From Adenanthera pavonina (Eukaryota > Streptophyta > Magnoliopsida > Fabales > Fabaceae), in contig JAIVEN010000015.1 of NCBI GenBank assembly GCA_026686845.1, positions 21,929,501 through 21,993,500 of the forward strand: a stretch of DNA of 64,000 nucleotides, given 5' to 3'. This document shows, one piece after another, positions 12,661-25,500 of the stretch (its first letter is position 1; every line of letters begins with the position of its first letter). A model generated the notes under the pieces. The model did no database searches, was not told where the DNA came from, and saw nothing but the letters and a program-made list of their open reading frames with translations. Both the position numbers and the translations under genes were made by a program.

Positions 12661-12860
12661 TACTGTTTTATAATAAATATTAAATGAGGGTGATTTAGAA
12701 AATGATGCGTATTATGACTGGTGACCAACATGAGTAGTGTTAATGATGTCAAATAGTAAAGTAAAAAGTTTGCATAATATGGTTATGAAATGCTATTTAT
12801 ATCTTTTATATCATACTTATTATTGAGGAATAATTTGACTAACTACTATTGAACTTAATA

Positions 12861-13124
12861 CTCCCTCCGATCCTATATATAGGACCTTTTGCCTTGATCC
12901 TAAATATAAGATCCTTTACAATATACGAGGTGGTATTTATTATACATTTCCAAAAAATGCCCCTATTTAATGTATCCAAAGAGAAAAAGGAAGAAATTAA
13001 ATAAGGGTAGTTTTGGAAAAATATTGAAATTTTTGGAGAAATCGAGGTAGTTAATTAGTTTTAACTCCCCTCATTAATTCGCGTAATTCGATTAAAATGG
13101 TCCTATATATAGGACCAGAGGGAG
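12861..13124. mobile_element. Stowaway-like MITE, 264 bp
   Basis: Near-perfect inverted ends (ctccctccgatcctatata and, inward from the right, ctccctctggtcctatata) lie inside TA dinucleotides at 12859-12860 and 13125-13126. The core is non-coding. This is the best-preserved Stowaway-like copy in the window. Confidence 0.85.
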
Positions 13125-13179
13125 TATTAATTTTTTATGTAGTTAAATCAAGAAGAAAAACATAAATTATGAGATTAAT

Positions 13180-14720
13180 TAGTGAAGCAAAGGCTTTTAA
13201 GAAGAAGAAGAAGTTTGGAGAAGAAAAACTTTGGAGTTTAAATTGGAAGATCAATATTGAAATTCTTAGTCTTTGAGTTTGGATGTAATTAGTTAAGAAT
13301 ATATAAGTTTAAAAGGTTTTTCAAACAATTTTAGAAAATTTCTTTTAATATCTTTGAAGATTTTAAGTTCAGAAATTAAATTGATTATTGATTCCTTCAT
13401 TCTTATGAGTTTTCAAACTATCAGAAGAAGTAACCGATTATCATTGTCTTCATAACGTGTTATACCAGCAATCATCTGACTTTTGTGCTTTGTATAATCG
13501 ATTATCTTGGCATAGTAATCATTTGTTCTTTGTTGCCAAAGTCTTTGGTTCTTATTCTACGTATTAATTGATTACCCTAACCAATATAATTAATTATTTC
13601 CTAAAATTATCTCAGTTTTGTTTTCTGTTTTGACATAACCGATTAATCTTATAGAAGTAGTCGATTATCGTTCTCTTTTCCTGCTGGCATGCTTCTATTT
13701 AGCGTTCTAATCGATTATTAGCACCTTATAATCGATTATATTGACTCATGTAACCTGTTATGATTTAAAATGTAATCTGTTACCTTAGAATTCTTTTAAG
13801 AAATCATTTGTACCTATACACGGTGTTATATCTTTAAATGTAACTTGTTATCGTATGCTTCTCATTTTTTTAACTCTTGATAACTTGTTACACGTTCTAA
13901 TATAATCAGTTATGCTTCCTAACCTTCTAAATTCCTTTTTAACTGATTATTATGGACTCAATTGATTGATGAACTTACTTTATTCTTTGTTATTAAACCC
14001 AATCCATTGACTTAAATTGAGCTCAATTTATTATCGTGGATATGTTACTGGGAATAGTCTTAAATCACATTATAATCAATTAGACTTTCATAGTATAATT
14101 GATTAATTCAACAAAGTTCTTGCAATGGCTATATCCTCATATTAACTAGTTAATTACGCTTAACAGTAATTAATTATTTTCACCTATAAATAGAGCTTCA
14201 TTTAAGTTGAGAAAAGAGAGAATGATGTTATGAAACTGTTTTATTATTTTAACGGATTTATTTCTTAATCAAACATTTTCAACTACACTCTATGAGTTTC
14301 GAAATATTTATCCACTCTTTGATAGAGCATTTTTTTTATTGATCTTTTCTTAATGAGAGAATTCTTTAGATGATCTGAAAGTGTTATTCAAAGAAGGATT
14401 TTCTTAAGGGGAATTTGTAACCAAGGAAGGTGTGGGAAAGAGACAGACTCAGAAAAAGAGTCTAAATTGTACTATGGTTTTATAAGTGCTCAGATCGAAT
14501 TTATGGGATGTAGTGAAAAATCTAAAGTGGGTTGTTTAAAAATTAGATGTAGATCAAGTGGTTGGGTTAAATTAGGATAAATAGCTTGTGTATTGATCTT
14601 TCTTTATTTTTTCATTATTTCCTCTGTTTGTCTCTGTTCTTCATGGTTCTTTGAGATATGCTTCAAAAAAAATGAAAAATTCGCATCACCAATTCACTCC
14701 TTTTGGCTAACTAGCCAAAT
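13180..14720 (+). mobile_element. Probable Copia-like LTR remnant
   Basis: The stretch contains at least a dozen variants of an ATCGATTA-like motif between 13430 and 13990. Next come a tatAAATAG-type promoter-like sequence near 14185 and a phrase near 14684 (caccaattcactcctttt). That phrase resembles the 3' part of many plant Ty1/Copia LTRs. I could not find paired LTRs, clean TG/CA ends or a target duplication, so the boundaries are approximate and the class is inferred. Confidence 0.4.
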
Positions 14721-14724
14721 TAAT

Positions 14725-15735
14725 AATGTAATTTTTTTAATTATTAACTATCACTCTTGATTAATGTACGTTAGTTAAAAGCGTGCTGTGCTATAAATTG
14801 AAATGGGTGTAGTAGCAATTATTTTATTATTAACTAGATTTAGATTTAGATTTTTTACTATGCATTAGAAAGTACAAAATAGACAAAATATCGAATCCAA
14901 GATAAGTAATATTATAATAATATATATAAGTCATTTTTACAAATTAACTTTCTATAGGATTTATGTAACAATATAATTTATATTATAATAGATTTTCAAA
15001 TAAAAATAAATAAAAGTATTAATAAATAAGTAATGGATAAAAAAGAATCTATTTTGTTTTGATTTGATCAAATCTAAGCACATCATATAAAAACTACCCA
15101 GTAACAACAACAAAAAAACTTAAAGTACACCATGTAAGAACTACCCAGTAACCAAAAAAAAAAAAACTTAGAATTTTTTTGCACTTAAAGTTTTTCCCCC
15201 CTTAAGTTTGCCAAAAAAATTGGTTTCCTAGTGTGCTCAAATTATCTACTATTTGGAGAAAAATAAAAAAAAAAAATAAATAAGAACTTGTTGAGTAATA
15301 TAATAACTAATATGAACACTGTATTTTGGTCAGATATTTTTAATATTAAACAATAATTGGAAATTAATGAAAAAAATTAGAAAACTAGAAAACGCCAAAA
15401 TTCCCTTTTCTAATTCAAATTTTAAATAAATCTAGTGATTATCACTCATTTCTATCTTAGCTAAAAAAATTTCTTTTATCTCAATTTTAATTCCAAAATT
15501 AGAACTAAAAAAAGAGAAAAAGGGAGAAGAAAAAGAAAATCATTAGAAATTCAAAATAAGATTTTGAGAGAGAAAAAATTTTTATCAAAAAACATATTCT
15601 AAAAAATTCCTAAAATAAATAGATCCCTTCTTTATATTTTTTTTTGTTGCAATAATTTTTTGAGATATCTTATTAATATTTTAATCTTTTAAAAGAAAGC
15701 AAGTAAAAAAAAAAAAAGGGAGAGAGATAATTAAT
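14725..15735. other. AT-rich intergenic DNA
   Basis: A and T runs dominate. A short direct repeat, actacccagtaac, occurs near 15094 and 15142. No coding frame or element boundary is visible. Confidence 0.5.
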
Positions 15736-15739
15736 TATA

Positions 15740-16330
15740 ACGCATAATCCTTCAGCGTTCCACCCTCCCAAAATTCCCAAATCTTGTGCATCTTTGCATC
15801 CCCAAGATCCCCACTTGCTTCCTTTTTCATGATAATCCCAGAACTGCAGAGGGAGCAACTTGGGAGGCATAGTGACTAGGCAGAGCAGCGCGGGAGACCT
15901 ATCCCTTCCTCTTGTCTCGATCAACCTAGAGCCGAAGTTTGGCAGTGATGCAGCGAACAAGGCAAAGATGCAGAAACGCAAGAAGAGGAATAAGCCTAGG
16001 AGCTCAAGGTTCAATACACGATTCCTGTTTTAGTCTCATCAAATGGAGGTGTTAATGCATGATGAGGAGGGTGGAGAACCACGCTCCATTTGGCTATAAA
16101 AAAGGGGGGAGAAAACAGAGTGGAGGGGGTGTCCGAAGTGGGAGCAGGAGGGAGTTTGAGATGAAACACAGAGAGACGTAGAGGGAGGAGAGCGTTTGAA
16201 GAGAGAGACAAAGAACGAGTAAAAACAAGAAGAAGGCCGGTAAGATCTAGAGGGAAGAGGCCGAGTTTGTAATTAATCTCAGCAGCGGAACCTCTACTGG
16301 TAATAAATCTCTGCTTAAAACTGTGTCAAG
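15740..16330 (+). promoter_or_regulatory. GC-richer island with TATA-like box
   Basis: The stretch is clearly less AT-rich than its neighbours. A TATA-like ctataaaaaagg starts at 16095 and is followed by about 200 bp of GA-rich, 5'-UTR-like sequence. A possible splice donor (ctg|gtaata) lies near 16300. Upstream, a plus-strand frame of about 65 codons (15836-16032) ends in a lysine/arginine-rich segment. I cannot tie these to a known gene. It may be the promoter and first exon of a transcript that was broken up by the LINE downstream, or a captured fragment. Confidence 0.3.
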
Positions 16331-16529
16331 TGATGGATCTGTCTGTTGTGATTGTTAGGCTTTTAGCTATATATCAAGAATGTTTTCATTTACTGATGAA
16401 TAATCATTTTCCAAGTCAAAATGTCTAATTGTTTTTTCGTTCTCCCTCCCCATTTTTTTTATATTTATTTTAAAGTAAAATAAAAATTAAAAAATTAAAA
16501 AAATAAAATTTTCATAAAATTTTTTTTCA

Positions 16530-16766
16530 AAATTTTAATTTTCATAAATCATGATATGTAAAAAAATATTATATCAAATATATTATGTTCTCAATTAAAT
16601 AAATATAGATTAAATTTTAATCTAAGTAAATTAAATTAATCATGAATTAGAGTTTAAGCTAAATTTAGAGAAAAATTATAAGTTTTATCAAAATCAATTT
16701 TCAAATAAATCATTCTAATATTAACACGTTATTTCAAAATCAATTTTTATCATAACTACCTTACAA
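16530..16766 (-). mobile_element. Tourist-like MITE fragment cut by LINE
   Basis: The reverse complement matches the left half of the Tourist-like element at 28091-28661 over about 230 bp. Shared words include gttatgataaaaattg, atgatttatttgaaaattg and aaaatttaatct. The similarity stops where the T run of the L1 LINE begins (16767), so the LINE probably landed in or at the edge of this MITE. The missing end was not found on the far side of the LINE. Confidence 0.6.
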
Positions 16767-19165
16767 AACCAATTCTTTTTTTTTTATAGAAATTGAAACA
16801 AAATACAACTAAAATGAAATAAAAAAGAAACAAAAATCAAAAGCAATCACTCATGTGGCCGAACCAAACCACTAACAACCTCAGGATGAAGCGGATAAAT
16901 TCCAGGCATAAGTAAGAGAGAACGTTTAGCCAGAGCATCAGCTCAAAGTTCATGCTACGTGGGATCCATTCAAGATCAACTTGTCAATCTCTATGAAGCA
17001 AGCTATTAATCTCCAATACAAGAGATCTATTTTCATGAGTTTCATAACATCCATTAATAATCAACCTGAGAGCCTCTTGAGAGTCACTTCGTATTTTAGC
17101 TCGTCTACACCCCATATCCCAAAGCCGTTTGATGGCCAGAAGGCAAGCCCACAACTCTGCAACCAGTTCATCACCATCTTGGAGTCTCATTGAAAGAACA
17201 TCTATCACCACACTCTAAAAGTTCTTAATAATAACCCCACATCCTGTTGTTAAATTTCTTCTCGAATGAGCCCCATCTACATACGCAATGAGCCACCCCA
17301 GAAAAGCATCTGATTCAGAATTTGGCATAATAGTACGGGTTCCACTCATAATAACAGAATTCATTTTGGTTTGAGCTTGCTTCATACATCGCAGGATAGC
17401 CTTAGCTTGTGCCAGAATGCTACCATTAGTGGTATCTTTTCCTTCAAAGATACGTTCATTTCTTCTACGCCACAAAAGCCAACAAATAATAGCAAACAAA
17501 TCATTCCATATCATCTCACCATCCCCCATATTATCCCTCACATTTTTGTGCCACCAATTCTGAAAATCGCAGTGAAAGAAACTTTGAAGCAGTGAAGGTT
17601 TCACCAACTGAGACCAGAGCTCTTTAGTTCTAGTACAGTCTCTAAGCACATGGAGACTAGTTTCAATCTGATCATTACACCATCTACATTTATCAGAATC
17701 ACTCAAACCCTTATTGAAACGAGATTCATTCGTAAGCAATCGACCATGCATCATGATCCACAAGAAAGTCTTGCATCGATGAGGAATATGTAATTTCCAA
17801 GCTTTACGCCATATATACCCAGCAATATCTTCCCCATTCATCAAAAACCTATAAGCAGATTTGATTGAGAAACATCCACTTTTCTCAAGCTTCCATCACA
17901 CAGTCTCATTGCCATTGCTAGTAGTGATAGTTTCCAAGTTCCGCCTCACAAAATCCCAATTACTTTTAATTCCACTCCATAGGTTGGAACCAGCCCGTTT
18001 CTCATAAATGCGAGGTATTAAATCATCCCCACATTTATACTTACTCCTAACCACACGAGCCCATAATGCATCTTTGTTCTTGACCAAGCCCCAACCTGTC
18101 TTCATAAGGAATGCTTTGTTTTGTAACTTTGTGTGTCTAATGCCAAGCCCACCTTGCTTTTTTTCTTTACAAACATCATCCCAAGCAACCAGATGGATTT
18201 TTCTTCTATCTTCAACATTACCCTAGAGGAAATCTCTAGCTTTCTTATCAATAACTTCGCAAACACTAATAGGTAGACTAGCCGTTTGCATTGGATACAT
18301 CGGAATAGCTGTAACCACCGAGGAGACAAGGGTGTGTCGACCAGCAAAGGACAAACAATGAGTCTTCCAATTGCTAAGTCTCTGTTTTACCTTGTCAACA
18401 ACAAATTGATAAGTGTTTTTACTAACACGCTCACAATGAAGGGGTACTCCAAGATACTTCCCAAGATCCGAGGTAATGGAAAAGCCAAGAAGATCACAAA
18501 GTTGAGTAGCCCTGGTATGATTGACATTCCTGGAAAAGAACACACGAGTTTTGGTAAGGCTAACCTTTTGTCCTGACACATTGCAGAATTGGTCAAGACA
18601 CTTCTTAATAACTTCAACTTGATCCATCGCAGCTTCTGCAAAAATAATAATATCATCCGCAAAAAAAAGATGGGAGATAGGTGGACCATCCTTGTTAAGC
18701 TTAATTGGCCGCCAATTTCCATGACCAATTTCTTCCTGTATCAAATGAGCAAGCTTTTCAATACAAATGACAAACAAATAGGAAGAGATATGGTCACCTT
18801 GTCGAATCCCACGAGATGGTCTAAAATCAAGAGTCCTGTTGCCTTCCCAAAGAATACTAAATTTTGTAGATAGGAGACAATGCCTGATAATCTCTACAAT
18901 GTGTTGAGGAAATTTCATCTCCATAAGACAGCTCAAGACAAAATCCCAACAAATTCTATCATACGCCTTCTCTAGATCGATTTTTATAGCCATGAAACCC
19001 TTACGACCCTTCATGTTACGCATAGAATGAATCACCTCTTGAGCAATAATGACATTATCTGATCCGAGGCGACCCGGAACAAAGCCACATTGAAAACAAA
19101 TTCTATCAAAACTCATTTTTAACCAATTGAAAATCAAACGACCCTTAGTTTTGTTCAGTTTCACT
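16767..19165 (-). mobile_element. 5'-truncated L1-type LINE with RT and RNase H
   Basis: Minus-strand frames give the second half of a plant L1 ORF2 protein. The reverse transcriptase part (18223-19164) shows 'GFVPGRLGSDN', 'IKIDLEKAYDR', 'RGIRQGD' and the catalytic 'FFADD' box. A link segment follows at 17896-18105, then an RT-associated zinc-finger domain (17215-17844, 'HRCKTFLWIMMHGRLLTN'-like and Cys-rich 'CRWCND'). The end of an RNase H domain lies at 16984-17211 ('ELVAELWACLLAI', 'SDSQEAL'). A T run at 16767-16777 is the complement of the poly(A) tail. The N-terminal endonuclease and early RT are absent, and frame breaks separate the pieces, so it is inactive. The 'QGDHISSYL' box departs from the usual 'QGDPLSPYL'. 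Confidence 0.85.
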
Positions 19166-19169
19166 TAGA

Positions 19170-20190
19170 TACCCTATTTGCTACTGATGGAGTTTGTTAT
19201 CATGTTGGTTTTAGTTTGCTGATTGAAAAGTCTACCGGTTCGTATCTGGTCTATGGTGAAATCTTAAAGGATAAAATCTTGGTTAATAATAGACGTGGGC
19301 TAACAGCATCTGGTTCTGTTTTGAATGGCTATTGAACATGACAGTCGTGGTTCTCTTATAAGAAAAAGTCCTCATTTTGTTATTTGATGAAATCTTAAAC
19401 AATAAAGTTTGGTAAATATTGGATATGGATCAATGTGTTTGATGAGGCATCATCTCGCGGTTAGTATCATCTTACTTTCATTTTGGATAAGCTGGGATGC
19501 CTTTCTTCTGCTCATACATTATGAAAGATGATCATGATTTTTGGTGTGCCATGAAGTGTCTTTCTCTTTCAGACAATGATTATGACGTGCCCAGTTTATG
19601 CATGATAGGTATGTACATGGAAATACTCATCATTGTGAGTTTTAGTCATTGCCACCTGACTTGCTTTGTATTTTGTGGTGACCTATGCCATTTACTAAGA
19701 ATGCACTTTCTTGAATATTAGTTCACGTGTTATCCATTGCAATATCCATATCACAATTTGGGCTAACTAGGTTCCATTATTTTAAATGTAACAATAGGCA
19801 AATAAAATAGGAGATATTTTTGGAAGAGCCCTGGGGGATTTTTAGAATTCCCAGAGGCTCATAGGATGATAATATATTGTGAGTTAATGAGACTCCACAG
19901 ATGCATTTATGTTAAGCTAACTAGATTCTGGTGACTCATTTACCCATGATTATAAAGTAAAATTAATTATATAATTTGGATAATGGTGCTGTGCGGGGCT
20001 TTTGGTCTTTTATGAACATTTAAGTTAACTGCATTACCGTGGAAGATGATAGATTTCCACATGTATATTGGTTAGATTGTCCCTTTCAATCTTATAAAAT
20101 TTTTTTAGATAAAGCAGATTTTAAGGAGAATAAATCATTCAACAACATAAATAAATATATTTTATTTTTATTCCTTTATTTTTTTAAAAA
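19170..20190. other. Intergenic DNA with weak local duplication
   Basis: 'gatgaaatcttaaa'-type words near 19255 and 19386 suggest a diverged duplication. The rest has no supported coding frame. The short plus-strand frame at 19497-19721 has no recognisable motif. Confidence 0.4.
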
Positions 20191-20199
20191 AAATCTTTA

Positions 20200-21310
20200 T
20201 TTATCTATGGGAAATTTTAGAATTTTTGTAGATATTTAGGAAATCAACCTATCCTATGTGATAATGGCTCTCAGTAGATATATCAAATATATATTAATTT
20301 TTTAAAAATAATAGTTATAATAAACATATAAAGTCTTTTAAGAAAACATTAAAAATAAAAAAATAGATGCTATTAGATTAATGAAAATATTATATATATA
20401 TATATAAATCTTCAAAAAATGTAGCTAAGCATAATAATATATTCTAAGAAAACTCTTTTATTTGTGGGGGATTTTGGAATCTTTGTATATACTTAGGAAA
20501 TCAGTCTACCGTATGAGGCGATTATTCTTTGCAGGTATATTAATTACAAATTGATTTTCCTAAAGTAGACAAATAAATTTTATGAAAAACAATACGAAAA
20601 AAATACTTTTGATAAAATAAGAAATAAAATATTTGAGAATTAAATAAAGTAAGAGTAAGTAAATTGAATTAAATTATTTTTTATAAATTAAAACACACTA
20701 ATCCAAATTTTAAAAAATTATTTTATTTATAAAATGATAAATTATTTTTAAATAACTGCCTCTTGCCATACAAAATGAAATAAATAAATACTAATTCAGT
20801 GACACATATTTCTAGTCTAAACTACGTGGATTTTGATTCTTATTGCAGGGTACGTAGATCTCAGACTTTGATTTTGGGTCAAATCCGCTCTTATAAATAA
20901 ATAATATTTTTCTCTTATTTTATTTTTCTCAATTTCTCATATTTTCATTTTATTTTCTTTATTTTTTTATTTTTTCATTTTCTCTTATTTTTATATTCAT
21001 TTTTGTATGTGAATAATTAAAGAGCAATTAAAACAATTTTTAAAAGTCACAAAAATTATATAATCAACTTAAGGTAACTATTCTTAAGAATAAGTGTTGT
21101 GAGAGTACCTAACACCTTTCCCATTCACAATCACACTATTGAACACAACTCTGATTCATAAATCATTCTTTCTTTTTTATCTAGTTGTTCAAAATTTTGT
21201 TTAAAATTTTGGTTGCGACTTCTCTATAATTAGCGTCTTTCGTGGGAGCTGATTTTTTCTTTTTTTTTTTTATTTTTCTCACCGTCCACATCATATTTTC
21301 GGGTGTGACA
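20200..21310 (+). mobile_element. Eroded 3' part of an Ogre-like LTR
   Basis: The sequence parallels the last ~1.4 kb of the solo LTR at 50643-55125. Shared words, in order, include ctacgtgga, cagggtacgtag, gtcaaatccgc (gtcaagtccgc in the other copy), cctaacacctt and a gtgcgaca-like end (gtgtgaca, ending at 21310). The start of the LTR (tgtgaatacccc) is absent, so the copy is 5'-truncated. It ends about 0.6 kb upstream of the SHPRH gene's likely 5' UTR. Confidence 0.6.
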
Positions 21311-21939
21311 TCTAATAAAAATAATAAAATTTTAAAATGACAGAAAAAGATAAAAGATTTTTTAGAAAAAAATTATCCTTTCAAAAATGTAACACTGATT
21401 TTCCAAATTTTGTTTTTCCTTAAAAAAATAAAAAATTAAAAAAAATGTTGGATTTTCAGTGTTAAATTTTTGAGATTTTTAGAATCTACATTTGAAACAT
21501 TGCGAGTGTCTTTTAACACAATTAGTTACAAAAGATAGATGGTGTGTTATAATATTTTTTTGATTGAATTGCAAAATTTAGAAGACTAGTGCTAAATATA
21601 TGAAACCTATGGATAAAAAGGTTTTCTGATTTAGTTTTATTTGGAAATTATTATTGTTAAAATTATTGAACCTATATATAAAAAATCTAAGGTTGCGTCG
21701 TAAAAATTGTTCGATCGAGATATATAAATGTGGGAGATCAATCTTAAATTTTTAGAAGGGCAATTCTGTCTTTTAACATTTCTTTGAAGGGCGCTTGATC
21801 CTCCTTTGTCCTTTTTTTAATTTTATGGTTCTTATTTATTTGCAAATATGTTGCTCAATCCGTCGCTCTTTGTTGTCACTATTTTTTAATGTTATTAAAA
21901 AAAAAAATCCCATGCCATCTAATCTATCTCGGCAACGAT

Positions 21940-22581
21940 CCTAAGCTGTTTGCGATTTTCTTAAACTCGAAAACTCGCGCGTGGGGCTCGAGCCCCAGCT
22001 GCACTCTCGGTTCCTGAATTCCTGCTCTGTTAAGTCAATATTGTATCTCCAGGTTCACAATTGAAAAGTTCTCCTCTTAATTCATAAGATTCACGAACGA
22101 AATACTCGTGTGTATTGGTTTCTGAATTTTTGCGTACAAGGTGGGAGACTTTCTTCATTTTTGAGCTTATCAATCAGGGAATTAACCCCTGCAGTTTTCG
22201 GAGGATGTGAACCCCAGAGGAGGTGAATGCCAGTTGTTCTGCTGCTTGCCAACTATGGCGTTGTGGCTTGCACTCTATGTTTTTGGTCCTTGTCCGTGAT
22301 TCATTTCAGTCGAATTCAGTCAAGTCTGTTGATTTTTATTCGTTGACCAGTTGAATTTATTAACTTTAGCGCTTAAACTTTCAACTCCTTCGCGTTTGAA
22401 TTTATGTTTGATTATGTTGCTCTAGTTGTCATCATATGCTGCTTTTCCTGTGGTTTCGCGCTCATGGCATTTGAGACTCGAAGTCTAAATGGTCCATTTT
22501 AAGTTCTTGTGGCTCCATGCTGATTCACGCACAAAAACATAGATAAGTTGATTTTGCTTTCTTTTGCCAGTGGTGACAAGT
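21940..22581 (+). promoter_or_regulatory. SHPRH: SHPRH promoter-proximal region and 5' UTR
   Basis: Base composition rises here, and a CT-rich tract ending in the strong acceptor ttttgccag (AG at 22569-22570) sits 11 bases before the ATG at 22582. That implies a 5' UTR intron. Possible donors are aag|gtggga (22141) and cag|gttcac (about 22052); I cannot choose between them. No clear TATA box was found and the transcription start is unknown. Confidence 0.5.
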
Positions 22582-25500
22582 ATGGGTAGACGAAAGCAAA
22601 GTAGGCCAAATCGATCTGGCGGGATATTACTAGAAACACAGGCAACTGCTGGAGCAGAATTGGATAAACAGAAAATACTGGAAACAGGGGAAGAAGCAAA
22701 GGAGGATTTTGGTCAAATCCAGAAACCCTACTTTGTGGAAGTTGATAAGTCTAGTTGGTTATCAAACGAACACCTTGACATTTCTGAAGTTGTTTTAACT
22801 GATTTGAAGTTGAGAGGAGGTTTTTCTGGTTTCGAACTTTCTGAGAACTTTTATCAGGATTCCCAATATTCTTTAAGATTTCAGGTGTTCAATGCCAATC
22901 ATATTCTTGGTCGAATGAAACTAGGCCATTGGCCTATATTGGCTTACACTGATATTCATCTAGAGTTTGTGAAAAGAGTATCGGTGGATCATATGGAAAC
23001 ATGTACAGTGCTGTTATCTGGGGTTTTTGATGGACCTGATGAAGGTGTCTCTGGTCTTATTCACTTGGCAAATGTGAAATTTTTTACATTGAGGCCGGTT
23101 CTTGGGATTAGATTTTCTGAAGACATGGCCTCCCTTAGATTAAGGGTTGAGGTACTAAAAAGTGCATTTGATGCATGTGAATCACTTCTAGATGGTTCCA
23201 GACAACTATGGAAAAAGAGTATGATGAATGTCATGTCTTGGCTACGTCCTGAAATTATGACATCGGAGATTAGATATGGGGTTGGTAGCTATATGAAACT
23301 GGAAGTTGATCAACAGACAGAGATGAGAGATGATACTCATTACACCCGGAAACATGTGAGGTTTGACCCTGCAGGTTTCTATGAAGCCATTAGGCCTTCA
23401 AAGTAAGTCTAGCATTCTCTTATGTTTTGATCTGTAATTTGATGGGAACAAACTAACAATAATGATAATTATGATGATGGAGCAAAGCACTTTAAGTTTC
23501 ATTTTTCAATCTAACCCATGGGTTCTTTTTTTTTGGATATCATTTATTTCTACAGATCAGAACCAATGCTTCAAGATGACATACCAGACCTACTTCCTGA
23601 ATTGAGACCATATCAACGGCGTGCAGCTTATTGGATGGTAGAAAGGGAGAAAAAAGGAGGTGGAGGTCAGGGGGAAAGAGAGAGAAGTCATTTTTATTCT
23701 CCTTTATGTGTGCCTGTGGCTTTTATTGACACAGGTTCTAAAATGTTCTTTAATCCATTCAGGTATAATTTGTTGACAAGTTTTCAGAATATATGTGACC
23801 CTATTGATCACATAATTCAAATCTTGGTGATCCGTGTGTGTGTGTTCACACCCTTATCATTTTTTTCCTCCCTGTATGCTAATTTGATTTATATATGGCA
23901 TCAGTGGAAATATTTCATTGAACCCAGAGACTTCTGCACCTTATGTGGTTGGAGGCATTCTTGCAGGTATGTCCCAAGCTACGCGGCATATGTCAATTAT
24001 TTTCAATAGTAATCATGTGAATTGTCATAGCATTTTAATTAAAAGATGTGGTCGAGATATTACTGTGGTAATGATTCAGATGTTCTCTGTAGAAGTGCTC
24101 CATTCCCATTAGCATTTTCAATGATTTAAGTGCTTTGAATTCAATTTATTGCATGATAAATAACATCTGGAACGTGGAGGCTGTAATATCAACATTAACC
24201 TACTGATGTTGTCCTGCTGCCTGTGGATTTGAAATCCTATCAATGGCTCTATGCTTTTATGTATTTAGACATATCGGCATGCAAGTTGTGAAATGAAAAC
24301 TAAAGATCTTGTCAAGAATCATATGTTCTCTGCAGTAATGCTGCTCCCTTTCCATCAACAATTTCAGTGATTTGACTATTTTCAATTAAATTTATTTAAT
24401 CAGAAAGAACATCTGGATACTGGAGGCTGCAATACCATCATTAACATGCCTATGTTATTCTGCTGCCAGTGGATCTTAAATTGTGTCTAAGCTTTTTGCT
24501 GAAACTCAACTCTGATCTCCTCATTTATTTTTTGAAATTCAAATCTGATCTGTTCATTTATGGCCTAACTAAGTACATATTTTATGTGAAGAATGTGTTT
24601 TATTTTTGAAACAATTCAGTCCTGTAATTTCTTTTCTTATCTAGCTTTTATTTCTGAATTTATGTAGCTTTTATTTTTTCCATTTATGCTCGTCTAATTC
24701 ATCGATTCATTGGCAGACTTGTTGCTTGGGATCTCCTGTATATATGCATCTTCTTCCATTCTAAAGAATTAATGAATCACAACATCATTTCTCTTACTTT
24801 CTTCCTGTTATCAAAGCCTACTAGGTTTGAATGGCAAAAATATGTTGATGGTCAGCATGAGAAAACCATACACTAGTAATTAGCTTGATAAAACCATATT
24901 CTGATGGTTAGTGAGAGAAAGCCAAGATCTCTACCTTACAAAAAGTGAGATGAGGATGCCCAAAACCAAGCCCTCATTACAAGTTGGGTGATGAAGAAGA
25001 CAAAGATTCAAAAACCAAATTAGAAAAAAAATAACAGTCAGGAAGAACATTTGTTTCCATCTTGAGGGTGGTTGAAGTTCAACTTTGATATCCTCATGTA
25101 TGATTTGAAATTTAAATGTGATTTTCTCTTTTATGGCCTAATTAAGCTCATGTTTCATGTGAAGCATGTGGTTCATTTTTTGGGGAAAAAAAGTCAGATC
25201 TATAATTCCATTTTAGCTGACTTTTGTTTCTGAATTTATGTAGCTTTTATTTTTGCCATTTATGCTTGCTTAATTTATGGGATTCATTGGCTGGCTTGTT
25301 GCCTGGGATCTTCTATATATACATATATATATATATATTTATATTTACATATTGCTTCTTCGATTCTATATAATTCAGAAATGAGAACATCATTTCTTTG
25401 ATTTTCTTCACTTTTATGTCTCTGAACATATTGGCATGCAAGTTTGAGTGAAATTAAAACCAATTACGTTTCATGGATCAATTCAAATTAAAAAGCTCAA

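Noticed and set aside
11246..12700. Target-site duplication for the first LINE (gatttggaagaaagta near 11230 and gatttagaaaatgatg near 12690)
   Set aside because: Only about 10 of 16 bases match, which is too weak in AT-rich DNA.
15673..16014. 113-codon minus-strand frame in the GC-richer island
   Set aside because: Composition with a Phe-rich tail encoded by the A run at 15706-15718 and no motif; the plus-strand reading with a TATA-like box is at least as plausible, so I did not call a gene.
20200..21310. Second solo LTR with target duplication
   Set aside because: No TG start or 5-bp repeat could be found upstream, so only an eroded 3' LTR part is supported.
22564..22581. Upstream in-frame start for SHPRH at TTG 22564
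   Set aside because: The intron acceptor AG at 22569-22570 lies within that extension, and the ATG at 22582 matches the expected N-terminus.
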